Source of the DNA: DATCLS01 sp035296625 | Lineage (GTDB): Bacteria > Actinomycetota > Acidimicrobiia > Acidimicrobiales > VFJN01 | Direction of reading: 5' to 3' | Length of the DNA: 64,000 nt | NCBI GenBank assembly: GCA_035296625.1 | Contig: DATHAO010000042.1 | Coordinates: 8,081 to 72,080, forward strand | In this document: positions 55,139 through 64,000 of the stretch, piece by piece | Layout: every line of letters begins with the position of its first letter | Position numbering within the stretch: the stretch's first letter is position 1 | Position numbers and translations under genes: made by a program | The notes under the pieces: model-generated | The model's database searches: none | What the model saw: the letters and a program-made list of their open reading frames with translations, nothing else | What the model was told of the DNA's origin: nothing

Positions 55139-56427
55139 CGTGCGCTCCCGGGGATGGGGTCGGCGAACGGGACGGGCGGCGGTTCCGGACGGGGCCGACG
55201 CGCCGCCCGCTGCCGGACCGCGGCGAGGAAGAAGCCCCACCAGATTGCCGCCATGAACGTGTTGCCGAGGGCGAAACCGTACGAGTAGCCGACCGCGCCG
55301 GCGGCGAGGGCGCCGACCAGGGCGCACAGCGCCTCGGGCGGCAGGCTCATCAGGCGGGCCCGGAGGCTGTAGCGGGCCGCCCCGAGCGCCCGCAGCCCGG
55401 CGAAGGCGCCTGTGTTCGCCGAGCCGGCGACCACGGCCAGGCCGACGGGGAGCATGACCCGCTCGGCGTCGGTCCACGTCGAGCCGAACAGCTCGGTGCC
55501 CCAGCTGTCGGGCAGCACGACGCCGACGATCGCCCACGCCGCCGCGGCGGCGGTCACGACCGCGCTGGCGCCGACCATGAACCGCACGAGCCGGGCCGGG
55601 TCGTCGCGCTGGCGGGCCCCGTCGGGGACGAGCGCCATGTTGATGCCGGCGAACAGCGTGTTGAGCGGCCCGTAGAACGTCTGGGCGGCGCGCACGGCCC
55701 CCAGCGCAGCCAGGCCGCTGATGGCGCCGAGCGCCAGCAGGATGATCTGGCTCATCGCCCGGGCGGTCACGGTCTCGGCCAGGAACGCGCTCGCCATCTG
55801 GCGGTGGGTCCGGCCCCACCGGCGGGCGCTCCCCGACAGCAACGGCACCCGCATGGTCACGAGCGCCACGGCCAGGCCGACGGCGCCGGCCACCCCCCAA
55901 GCCGCCACGAACCAGGCCGCAGACGCCCCGTCGGGCGCCACGACCAGCAGCCCGACCACGGCGACGAGCCAGGCCAGGTCGCTGGCCAGCGCCAGGTCCG
56001 GACGATCGACGACCGCGACGTGGCGCAGCGAGTCCTGGATGCCGAGGAACGGGAAGACGCACGCCAGCGCCACCAGCGGACCGGCGGCCTCACCGCTCAC
56101 GAGGGCGGCCGCCAGCATCACCAGCGAACACAGCGCCGACGTCAAGAAGGCGGCCCGCACGAGGTCGGCGGCCGCCCGGGTGCGGACGCGGGTGTCGTGG
56201 GCCGAGTGCGCGGAGAGGTACGGCTCCCCCACTACCGCCCGCACGCAGCCGGTGGCCAGCTGGTAGGCGACGAGCGCCACGCTGAACGCCCCGAACCCGT
56301 CGCTGGACAGCAGCCGGGCGACGATGATCGTGACGACGAAGTTGCTGAGGCTCGACACGCCCTGGTCGGTCAGGACCAGGGCGCGGCGCCGCCCCGCACG
56401 GCGACGGGTGCCCCCGGTCAGCGCCAC
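55135..56427 (-). CDS. Oligosaccharide flippase-like membrane protein (Wzx/MATE-type)
   Basis: 430 aa with about 12 hydrophobic segments. The N-terminus LVLTDQGVSSLSNFVVTIIV and ARLLSSDGFGAFSVALVAYQ is the usual opening of polysaccharide flippases. Two halves of six helices are visible; FYGPLNTLFAGINMALVPDG starts the second. GTG 56427 is the start, with another GTG 18 codons in. It is coupled to a GT4 gene at its 3' end and lies 46 nt downstream of the GDP-mannose epimerase gene. It exports the repeat unit of the second locus. Confidence 0.82.
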   Translation of the reverse strand: MALTGGTRRRAGRRRALVLTDQGVSSLSNFVVTIIVARLLSSDGFGAFSVALVAYQLATGCVRAVVGEPYLSAHSAHDTRVRTRAAADLVRAAFLTSALCSLVMLAAALVSGEAAGPLVALACVFPFLGIQDSLRHVAVVDRPDLALASDLAWLVAVVGLLVVAPDGASAAWFVAAWGVAGAVGLAVALVTMRVPLLSGSARRWGRTHRQMASAFLAETVTARAMSQIILLALGAISGLAALGAVRAAQTFYGPLNTLFAGINMALVPDGARQRDDPARLVRFMVGASAVVTAAAAAWAIVGVVLPDSWGTELFGSTWTDAERVMLPVGLAVVAGSANTGAFAGLRALGAARYSLRARLMSLPPEALCALVGALAAGAVGYSYGFALGNTFMAAIWWGFFLAAVRQRAARRPRPEPPPVPFADPIPGSAR

Positions 56428-56473
56428 GCCGGCTCGACCCCCGACGGTCCCGTGGCGTGCGGTCGGACGGCTC

Positions 56474-57454
56474 TCAGGGCCGGACGAGGCTGGCGGCGAC
56501 CTGGTCGTAGACCCAGGCGTAGGTCTCGGCGAGGCCGTCTTGCAAGGTCACGGTCGGCTCCCACCCGAGCAGGGCTCGGATGCGGGTGTTGTCGCTGTTG
56601 CGACCGCGGACGCCCTGGGGGGCGTCGAGCACGTACTCGCGCTTGAGCGTGACCCCGGCGATCTCGCAGACGATGTCGACCAGGTCGTTGATCGTCACGA
56701 GCTCGCTGCTGCCCACGTTGAGGGGCTCGCCCACGTCGCTGGCCATGAGCCGCAGCGTGCCCTCGAGGCAGTCGTCGATGTAGGTGAAGCTGCGGGTCTG
56801 CTGCCCGTCGCCCCAGATCTCCATGCGTCGCTCGCCGGTCAGCTTGGCGGTGGCCACCTTGCGGCAGATGGCCGCCGGCGCCTTCTCGCGGCCACCGGTC
56901 CAGGTTCCTTCGGGACCGTAGACGTTGTGGTAGCGGGCGATGCGCGTACGGATGCCGAAGTCCTCGGAGAAGTGCCGGCACATGCGCTCGGAGAACAGCT
57001 TCTCCCAGCCGTAGCCGTCCTCGGGCATGGCCGGGTAGGCGTCGTCCTCGCGGAGCGGCTCGACCTCGGGGCTGGCCTGCTTGCCGGCGGCGTAGACGCA
57101 CGCCGACGACGAGTAGAAGAAGCGCTCGACGCCGGCGTCGCGGGCGGCCATCAGCATGTGCGTCGACACGAGCGACGACAGCATGCACAGGGCCTTGTTG
57201 TTCTCGATGAAGCCCATGCCGCCCATGTCGGCGGCGAGATTGAACACCGAGTCGACGCCCTGGCTGACGCGGCGACACTCGTCGCTCAGCTCGAGGTTGG
57301 CCACGACGTTCTCGACGTCGGGGAAGACCTGGTACCACTCGTCCAGAGGTTTCACGTCGACCGCCCTGATCCGCGACACGCCATCGTCACGGAGCCGCCT
57401 GACCAGATGACCGCCGATGAAGCCGCCGGCTCCGGTCACCAACACTGAATGCAT
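56474..57454 (-). CDS. GDP-mannose 3,5-epimerase-like extended SDR
   Basis: 326-aa NAD-dependent epimerase. The dinucleotide loop is VLVTGAGGFIGGHLVRRL. Features specific to GDP-mannose 3,5-epimerase are kept: NLAADMGGMGFIENNKAL, catalytic Cys in FFYSSSACVY, YxxxK as YGWEKLFSERM, acid/base Lys in TWTGGREKAPAAICRK, WGDGQQTRSFTYIDDCLEG and GVRGRNSDNTRI. In plants this enzyme makes GDP-L-galactose/L-gulose. Here it would supply an unusual L-hexose for the second polysaccharide. The stop of the upstream GT4 gene is 7 nt before its ATG, so they share an operon. Confidence 0.85.
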   Translation of the reverse strand: MHSVLVTGAGGFIGGHLVRRLRDDGVSRIRAVDVKPLDEWYQVFPDVENVVANLELSDECRRVSQGVDSVFNLAADMGGMGFIENNKALCMLSSLVSTHMLMAARDAGVERFFYSSSACVYAAGKQASPEVEPLREDDAYPAMPEDGYGWEKLFSERMCRHFSEDFGIRTRIARYHNVYGPEGTWTGGREKAPAAICRKVATAKLTGERRMEIWGDGQQTRSFTYIDDCLEGTLRLMASDVGEPLNVGSSELVTINDLVDIVCEIAGVTLKREYVLDAPQGVRGRNSDNTRIRALLGWEPTVTLQDGLAETYAWVYDQVAASLVRP

Positions 57455-57460
57455 GATCGG

Positions 57461-58708
57461 CTAGTTCCCCTTGGGTGAGGAGTTAATCGTCGACCCCTGG
57501 CGGCCGAGGGCCGCGTCGATCACTCCCTCGAAGCGGTCGGTGATGGCGGACGTGTCGAACACCGCCTCGGCGTATTCGCGTCCCCGGGTCCCGGCCGCCG
57601 CCCGTTCACGGCTGTCGACGCGCAGTTGCTTGGCTGCCATCAGGAAGGCCTCGTCGTCATCCGGCGGTACGACGGTACCTGCTCCAGCGCGGTCCACCGT
57701 CCTGGCGGCGAGGTTGCCCGGCGGGATCGCCGCCAGGATCGGCCGGCCCGAGCAGAGGTACGACAGCACCTTCGACGGCACCGAGAACGAGCCGGCGGCC
57801 GGCTCGAGGAGGGCCACGAGCACGTCGGCGCTGCCGAGGATGTCGGGGTAGTCCTCGATCGGCTGGAACGGCAGCAGCCGCAGGTTGGGCAGCGGGCGGT
57901 CGGCGAGCATCTCGCGCAGCCGGGTCTCGCCCATGCCCTCGGAGATCACCACGACCTCGGCGTCGCCGGAGTGCTGCTCGGCCAGCGAGTAGAGGACCTC
58001 GGGGCGGTGCTTGAGACCGAGCGTGCCCGAGTAGAGGAACACGAAGCGGTCGCCGAGGCCCTGCCGGCCCCGCCAGGCGTTGTCGCGGGGGCGGGGAGGC
58101 AGGTCGTCGAGCGGCGCCCAGTTCTCGATGACGGTCGTGCGCTCGGTCGCCACGCCCCAGCGCTGCAGCGTGGGCCGAAAGTCGTCGGTGATCGACACGA
58201 CCGCGCCGGCTCGGCGCAACAGGCCGCGCTCGATGATCTCGAACGCCGTTCCCAGGGCCTTGCCGGCGCGGCCGGCGCGGTTGGCGGCCTCCTTGGCCAT
58301 GGCGACGCTGTGGAGGTCCTGCAGCCAGAACACGAACGGCACGCGCCGGACCCGGCACCACGCGGCCGACACGGCCTTGGCCATGAGAGGCACGTTCGAC
58401 GCGACGATGATGTCGGGACGGAACGCGGCGGCCACCCGGGCGAAGCGGGCGCCGTAGGCGATCTCCTGGCTGATGCGGCGGGCGGGCGAGTAACGGGCGA
58501 ACGTCTCGCCCGCGGCGACCGGGACGACGGTGAGGGTGTCGAGGCCGCCCGCGTCGAAGTCGCCCTTCCCGCTCGGGTAGCTCTCGCAGTAGACGTGCTG
58601 CACGACGTGCCCGCGGCGGGCAAGGGCCCGGCTCAGGTCGATCTGGAAGGGGTGCCCGGAGAAGTCGTGCACCAGGATGCGAAGCGGCTCCGCGGCCATG
58701 GACGTCAC
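57461..58708 (-). CDS. Glycosyltransferase family 4 (WbuB-like)
   Basis: 415 aa from GTG 58708, with GAGG 8 nt upstream (ATG 58699 is an alternative). The N-terminal domain has LRILVHDFSGHPFQIDLSRA, FRPDIIVASNVPLMAKAVSA and VPFVFWLQDLHSVAM, a pattern of WbuB/WcaI-type transferases that add FucNAc-like or related sugars. The donor domain contains FLYSGTLGLKHRPEVLYSL, VVVISEGMG and LLEPAAGSFSVPSKVLSYL with the conserved acidic residues. First gene of the minus-strand operon of the second locus. Confidence 0.86.
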   Translation of the reverse strand: MTSMAAEPLRILVHDFSGHPFQIDLSRALARRGHVVQHVYCESYPSGKGDFDAGGLDTLTVVPVAAGETFARYSPARRISQEIAYGARFARVAAAFRPDIIVASNVPLMAKAVSAAWCRVRRVPFVFWLQDLHSVAMAKEAANRAGRAGKALGTAFEIIERGLLRRAGAVVSITDDFRPTLQRWGVATERTTVIENWAPLDDLPPRPRDNAWRGRQGLGDRFVFLYSGTLGLKHRPEVLYSLAEQHSGDAEVVVISEGMGETRLREMLADRPLPNLRLLPFQPIEDYPDILGSADVLVALLEPAAGSFSVPSKVLSYLCSGRPILAAIPPGNLAARTVDRAGAGTVVPPDDDEAFLMAAKQLRVDSRERAAAGTRGREYAEAVFDTSAITDRFEGVIDAALGRQGSTINSSPKGN

Positions 58709-59162
58709 CGCGTCGACCTCGGTTTCCCCTCCGATGTCGACAGCTTGGCCACTCCAGCTCCCCCCAGAGCCACAGGCGTTGCCTGCATCCGTTTCACGGA
58801 GCCACATGGACGAGTTCCTCCCCGGCGTCCCACTGTTGCTCTTACGTCCTCTGGCCGGGGCATCGATGCACCGCCCGTCGTGAACTGTTCGAGGCCCTCG
58901 CGAAGTTCCCCAGCGGACCTTCGGACCCGTGATCCCGGTGTGTAGTTACCCCACAGTAAGGTGCCGGCAGGCGTCGCGTCCACTGATCGTGTCGGACAGC
59001 GTAAGGGCTTGGTGACCAGGTGCAACAGCCCACACGCTGCGTTGTTCCGGCACTCCCGTGCGTGAAGTCGATCGCGGCCTACGCGGAGCGGGCAACGGTC
59101 GCTAGCGTGAGGGCCGCTACCGGCCAGGGCGGGTCGGGGCACATCGAGTTGGGGGTGCGAGC
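58709..59162. other. Divergent regulatory region of the second polysaccharide locus
   Basis: About 450 nt between divergent start codons. On the plus strand a TAGCGT hexamer near 59103 could be the -10 of the 59163 gene. The minus-strand leader would be long. I checked it for cyclic-dinucleotide riboswitch signatures and saw none convincing. No ORF in it looks coding. Confidence 0.4.
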
Positions 59163-60371
59163 GTGGGTTCGGCGAACGGGCCACGATCCGGCGGCGACGG
59201 GGCCGTGTGGTCAGCGGAGACCTCCTCGCGTCCGCGCTGGATGCGACAGCACGTGGCGCTTCTCGTGGTGCTCGACGCCCTGGCGGCGGCGACGGCCCTG
59301 GGGCTGGCGCGGGTCCTGAACTTCGGCCTCGACCGGGCGCAGTTCCACGTGCGCTCGTTCACGGTCCCCTACGCGGTGCTGGCGCTCGCGATCGTCCCGA
59401 CGTGGCTCGCCGTGCTCGCCATCAAGGGTGCCTACGACGTCGGCCCGTTCGGCACCGCGGTGGGGGGCCGTCGGGTCATCCGGGCCGCCGCCGATTTCCT
59501 GGCCCTCGTGGCTGTGGCCTACTTCGTCCTCCACCTCGAGGAGCTGCCACGCGGGTTCCTGGCCGCCGCCGTGCCGCTCGCCGTGGCCCTCACCCTGGCT
59601 CTTCGGTGGGGAGCGGCGCGCGTGCTGTGCGCCCGGCGCCGACGGGGCCTGGCCGTGCGCCGCGCCCTGATCGTGGGGTCGCGCGAGAGCGTCGGCCAGA
59701 TCGTCCGGCGCCTCGCTGTGCGCCGCAGCACCGAGCTCGAGCCGCTCGCCGCCTGCGTGCCGGGGCTGCGCGAGCCGTTCGTGGTGGACGGGCACCGGGT
59801 GCCCGTGCTCGGCGGGCCCGACGACGTGCTGAGCGCGCTCGAGGCCGCCAAGGCCGACACGCTCGTCCTCACCGGCGACCTGGCCCACGGCCGGGTGCGG
59901 CGCCTGGCGTGGGCGCTCGAGGGCTCCGGGGTCGACGTGTTCGTCATCCCGGCGCTCGCCCACCAGGCCATGGAGTTCGACGTGCGGCCCGTGTCCGGGT
60001 TGCCGCTCGTCTACGTCGACCCCGGTCGCCGCCAGGACCGCAGGCCAGGCCCGCCCGAGGTCGACGGCGACGGCACCGGCGAGGGCGACGGTGCGAGCTG
60101 GGCCGACGCGGGCCCCGCGCTCGGAGCGCGCCCCGTGGCGCCGCCGCCCCCACCGCCCTTCCCCGCTTCGGCGCCGGACACCGACGGGACGAACGGGACG
60201 AACGGGACGATGGGGGCAAACGGGACGAACGGCAGCAACGGGACGACCGACCCCGACGGGACGAACGGCAGCAACGGGACCAACGGGGTGCACGGCCCGA
60301 CCCGGCCGGACCGGGCGCGGACGACGACTCCCGGCGGCCACCGCCCCGTCGCCGCCCCGCCCGGCGCCTGA
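59163..60371 (+). CDS. Initiating sugar-transferase homologue lacking its catalytic domain, with Asn-Gly-Thr tail
   Basis: 402 aa. Residues about 27-150 form the four-helix membrane part and 160-285 the CoA_binding_3/Rossmann-like domain (ALIVGSRESVGQIVRRLAVR ... SGVDVFVIPALAHQAMEF) of polyprenyl glycosylphosphotransferases. The domain ends at PVSGLPLVYVDP, where the family continues into the phosphoglycosyl transferase domain. Here it does not: a disordered Pro/Asp/Gly linker leads to about 35 residues of NGT/NGS units encoded by short DNA repeats (about 60178-60292). No catalytic Asp-Glu or KFRTM region exists. It is probably a regulator or partner, or a decayed enzyme. Confidence 0.8.
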   Translation: MGSANGPRSGGDGAVWSAETSSRPRWMRQHVALLVVLDALAAATALGLARVLNFGLDRAQFHVRSFTVPYAVLALAIVPTWLAVLAIKGAYDVGPFGTAVGGRRVIRAAADFLALVAVAYFVLHLEELPRGFLAAAVPLAVALTLALRWGAARVLCARRRRGLAVRRALIVGSRESVGQIVRRLAVRRSTELEPLAACVPGLREPFVVDGHRVPVLGGPDDVLSALEAAKADTLVLTGDLAHGRVRRLAWALEGSGVDVFVIPALAHQAMEFDVRPVSGLPLVYVDPGRRQDRRPGPPEVDGDGTGEGDGASWADAGPALGARPVAPPPPPPFPASAPDTDGTNGTNGTMGANGTNGSNGTTDPDGTNGSNGTNGVHGPTRPDRARTTTPGGHRPVAAPPGA

Positions 60372-60434
60372 CCCGGCGCGCGAGCGGCGGTCCGCGGACG
60401 GGTCGACCCGCCGGCCGATCCTGTTCCGGGCGCC

Positions 60435-60833
60435 TCAGCGGCGGGGCGTTGGCGGGCGGCGGTCGAAGGGCACGAGCGCCTGGCGCAGCGGCACGAGGTC
60501 GCGGCGGTGCTGGCGGTGCGCGTCGGCCACCGCCTCGGCGGCCGCCGCTCGGGCCTCCGCCAGCTCCGCGCGCAGGCGCACCACCTCGGCCTCGAGCTCG
60601 AGCACGCGCTCGACGCCGGCGAGGTTCAGGCCCTCGTTGGTGAGCTCCTGGATGCGCCGCAGGAGCGCGATGTCCGCGTCGCTGTAGCGGCGGGAGCCGC
60701 CCGCCGTGCGAGCCGGGTCGACCAGGCCTTTGCGCTCGTAGATGCGCAGGGTCTGAGGGTGCACCCCGGCGAGCTCGGCGGCCACCGAGATGACGTAGAC
60801 GGCTCGGGTGCGCTCGCGGGCGTCTCCGAACAC
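60435..60833 (-). CDS. hspR: HspR, MerR-family heat-shock repressor
   Basis: 132 aa from GTG 60833 with GGGAG upstream. The MerR winged-helix region is VYVISVAAELAGVHPQTLRI followed by YERKGL and SRRYSDADIALLRRIQEL. A coiled coil at about 75-110 and a basic tail follow. HspR binds HAIR repeats with DnaK as co-repressor. It lies 16 nt after dnaJ, giving the classical dnaK-grpE-dnaJ-hspR order. A HAIR site is found before clpB; the one expected before dnaK lies outside the window. Confidence 0.95.
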   Translation of the reverse strand: MFGDARERTRAVYVISVAAELAGVHPQTLRIYERKGLVDPARTAGGSRRYSDADIALLRRIQELTNEGLNLAGVERVLELEAEVVRLRAELAEARAAAAEAVADAHRQHRRDLVPLRQALVPFDRRPPTPRR

Positions 60834-60849
60834 GATCGTCTCCCTTCTC

Positions 60850-62010
60850 TCAGAGCCCGAAGTGCGCCCGGGGCGACGAGGCGGCTTCGGCCGCCGCGGC
60901 CAGCGCCTCGACGGCCTTGCGCTCGCCAGCGGACAGCTTCTGGGGCACGGCCACTTCGACAGTCACCAGCAGGTCGCCGGTGCCCTTCGGGGTCGTCACG
61001 CCGCGGCCCCGCACCCGCAGGATGCGGCCCGACCGGGTGCCGGCAGGGATCCGGACCTTCACCGGACCGCCCTCGAGCGTCGGCACCTCGATGTCGGCAC
61101 CGAGCGTCGCCTCGGGGAACGTGACGGGCACGGTGAGCGTGAGGTCGCGGCCGCGTCGGCCGAAGAGCCGGTGGGGCTCGACCTGCACGGTCACGTACAG
61201 GTCGCCGGGCGGACCGCCGTTGCGCCCCGGCCCACCGCGGCGGGGCAGGCGAATGCGCTGGCCGTCCTCGACGCCCGCCGGCAGGCGCACGTTGACTTCG
61301 CGAGGCCGGTGCTCGATGCCGCTGCCGCGGCAGGTCGGGCACGGGTCGTCGACCGTGTAGCCCCGGCCCGCGCACTGCGGGCAGGGCTGCGAGAAGCTGA
61401 AGAAGCCCTGGTTGTCGTCGAGCACGCCCCGTCCCTCGCAGCGCGGGCAGGTGTGGGGCGTCGTGCCGGGCCGCGCCCCCGTGCCGTGGCACGTCGAGCA
61501 GGTGGCCTCGCTGGTGAGATGGATGGTCGTGGTCAGCCCGCGGGCGGCGTCCTCGAACGACATGTGCAGCGACGCCTCGAGGTCCTGGCCCCGGTGGGGA
61601 CCCTGGCCCCGGGCCCCGCCGCCGCCCGCCCGGTTGCGCCCGCGGCCGAACAGGCCGCCCAGCACGTCGCCCAGGTCCTCGAAGCGGAAGCCGCCATCGC
61701 CGCCGGAGGTGCCGCCCGGGAAGCCGGCGCCGCCGGGGAACCCTCCCCCGCCGAAGCCGCCGCCCGCCACGGGCCCGAGCCGGCGCACCTCGTCGTACTC
61801 CTTGCGCTTGTCGGAGTCACCCACCACGTCGTAGGCGGCCGACACCTCCTTGAAGCGCTCCTCCGCGGCGCTCTCGCCGGGGTTGGCGTCGGGGTGGTAC
61901 TTGCGCGACAGCTTGCGGTACGCGCTCTTGATCTCCTTCTGGGTGGCGGTGTCGCTCACCCCGAGGATCCGGTAGTAGTCCTTCTCGAACCACTCACGCT
62001 GTGCGGCCAC
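60850..62010 (-). CDS. dnaJ: Molecular chaperone DnaJ
   Basis: 386 aa from GTG 62010 with AGGAG upstream. The J domain has the HPD motif (LSRKYHPDANPGESAAEER). A Gly/Phe-rich region spans about 80-140. Four zinc-finger repeats follow (CSTCHGTG, CPRCEGRG, CPQCAGRG, CPTCRGSG), then two substrate-binding beta domains. It stimulates DnaK. Length fits type I DnaJ. Confidence 0.97.
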   Translation of the reverse strand: MAAQREWFEKDYYRILGVSDTATQKEIKSAYRKLSRKYHPDANPGESAAEERFKEVSAAYDVVGDSDKRKEYDEVRRLGPVAGGGFGGGGFPGGAGFPGGTSGGDGGFRFEDLGDVLGGLFGRGRNRAGGGGARGQGPHRGQDLEASLHMSFEDAARGLTTTIHLTSEATCSTCHGTGARPGTTPHTCPRCEGRGVLDDNQGFFSFSQPCPQCAGRGYTVDDPCPTCRGSGIEHRPREVNVRLPAGVEDGQRIRLPRRGGPGRNGGPPGDLYVTVQVEPHRLFGRRGRDLTLTVPVTFPEATLGADIEVPTLEGGPVKVRIPAGTRSGRILRVRGRGVTTPKGTGDLLVTVEVAVPQKLSAGERKAVEALAAAAEAASSPRAHFGL

Positions 62011-62019
62011 GGCCCGCTC

Positions 62020-62756
62020 CTAGTCGGTGACCTTGACCATGGCCGGGCGCAGGATGCGCCCGCGCCAGCGGTAGCCCGCCCGCATCACCTCGGCCACGAT
62101 TTGCTGGCCGCCCTGGCCGGGCTCGTGCATGACGGCCTCGGCCTCCTCGGGGTCGAACGGCTCGCCGGCGGAGTCGATGCGCACGAGCCCCTCCTTCTCG
62201 AGGGCCCGGTAGAGGGCCGAGAGGATCGGCTCGACCGCGTCGCCCTGGCCGTGGGCCACGGCGGCGTCGCAGGCGTCGAGCACCGGCAGCAGGTTCTCGA
62301 CGAACCCGCCCAGGCTGCGCACCACGGCCTCCTCCTGCCGCTTCTGGCTCTGGCGGCGGAAGTTCTCGAAGTCGGCCTGGGTGCGGCGGTACGCGTCGAG
62401 GTACTGGGTGCTCTCGACGAGGAACCGCTCGCGCTCCTGCAGCAGCAGCTCGAGGTCGACCTCCAGCGCCTCGGCCGCGGCGTCCAGCTCGTCGTCCCCG
62501 GTGGCGGGCTCGTCGCCCGTCGTCGGGGACGCGGGCGCGGCCTCGCCACCGCGCCCGGGGCCGCCGGGCGCCGGGCCCCCCGCCGGAGGGGGGGACCCGG
62601 CCGCCGCGGGCTCGGGTCCGAGTGCGCCGCCCCCGGAGCCGAAGCCGGCGTCCGCGGGGTCGACGATCTCGGCCTCGACGACCTCTGCGTCGAGGTCGCT
62701 GTCGTCGGTGCCGGCGTCGCCGACCCGGTCACCCCCGGGGGGATGAGGCGACTGGG

Positions 62757-62760
<4 letters not shown>
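62020..62760 (-). CDS. grpE: Nucleotide exchange factor GrpE
   Basis: 246 aa from GTG 62760, overlapping the dnaK stop by 4 nt. The first 100 residues are an acidic, Pro/Gly/Ala-rich disordered arm, longer than usual. The GrpE core follows: coiled coil with YLDAYRRTQADFENFRRQSQ, then FVENLLPVLDACDAAVAH and the beta domain (PEEAEAVMHEPGQGGQQIVA ... YRWRGRILRPAMVKV). It releases ADP from DnaK. Confidence 0.96.

Positions 62761-64000
<1,240 letters not shown>

Noticed and set aside
58709..59162. Cyclic-dinucleotide riboswitch in the long leader of the second locus
   Set aside because: Short matches such as GTGGGACGC occur, but the conserved core and paired helices of known classes could not be assembled.

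Overview
The window is high-GC DNA with near-saturated third-position GC, many GTG/TTG starts, 1-4 nt start/stop overlaps and a dnaK-grpE-dnaJ-hspR operon. Together with the clpS-DUF2017 pair and the tRNA Glu-Asp-Phe cluster this points to an actinobacterium. Class Acidimicrobiia (Ilumatobacter/Iamia-like) is my inference and was not tested by phylogeny. No rRNA, CRISPR array or intact mobile element was seen. The only mobile-element trace is a decayed tyrosine recombinase near 22.9 kb.

Layout. 1-4.2 kb: haem O/A synthesis (ctaB, ctaA) next to a strange cytochrome-oxidase subunit I homologue that has lost nearly all haem and copper ligands, followed by a subunit III-like gene cut by the window edge. 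4.2-6 kb: clpS, DUF2017, a small lipoprotein and three tRNAs. 6.3-22.8 kb: first surface-polysaccharide locus, with six glycosyltransferases, a cytidylyltransferase, Wzy- and Wzx-type membrane proteins, a tyrosine-kinase co-polymerase, a CDP-alcohol phosphotransferase, and two secreted lipoproteins including a propeller/LamG protein. 22.8-31.1 kb: integrase remnant, NfeD-SPFH pair, secreted beta-propeller lipoprotein, GNAT, aldo/keto reductase, and two proteins of unknown function, one with 60-bp tandem repeats. 31.4-34 kb: ACT-malic enzyme divergent from a leucine-type dehydrogenase.

34-47.9 kb: a purine cluster on the minus strand (purA, D, E, B, C, S, Q, L, F, M, then pyrE). Two plus-strand genes (GtrA family and a small charged protein) and a decayed stretch interrupt it. 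48-50.5 kb: clpB with a HAIR-type operator. 50.5-60.4 kb: second polysaccharide locus with another tyrosine kinase, O-antigen ligase-like protein, flippase, two glycosyltransferases, a GDP-mannose 3,5-epimerase homologue, and an initiating-transferase homologue whose catalytic half is replaced by an Asn/Gly/Thr-rich tail. 60.4-64 kb: hspR, dnaJ, grpE and the 3' part of dnaK.

How the parts fit. The two polysaccharide loci together encode nucleotide-sugar modification, chain assembly, flipping, polymerisation and length control, but no intact phosphoglycosyl transferase is visible. HspR from the dnaK operon probably represses clpB through the site at 50484-50504. Several genes have a -10 hexamer placed 6-8 nt before the start codon, indicating leaderless transcription; this helped choose starts.
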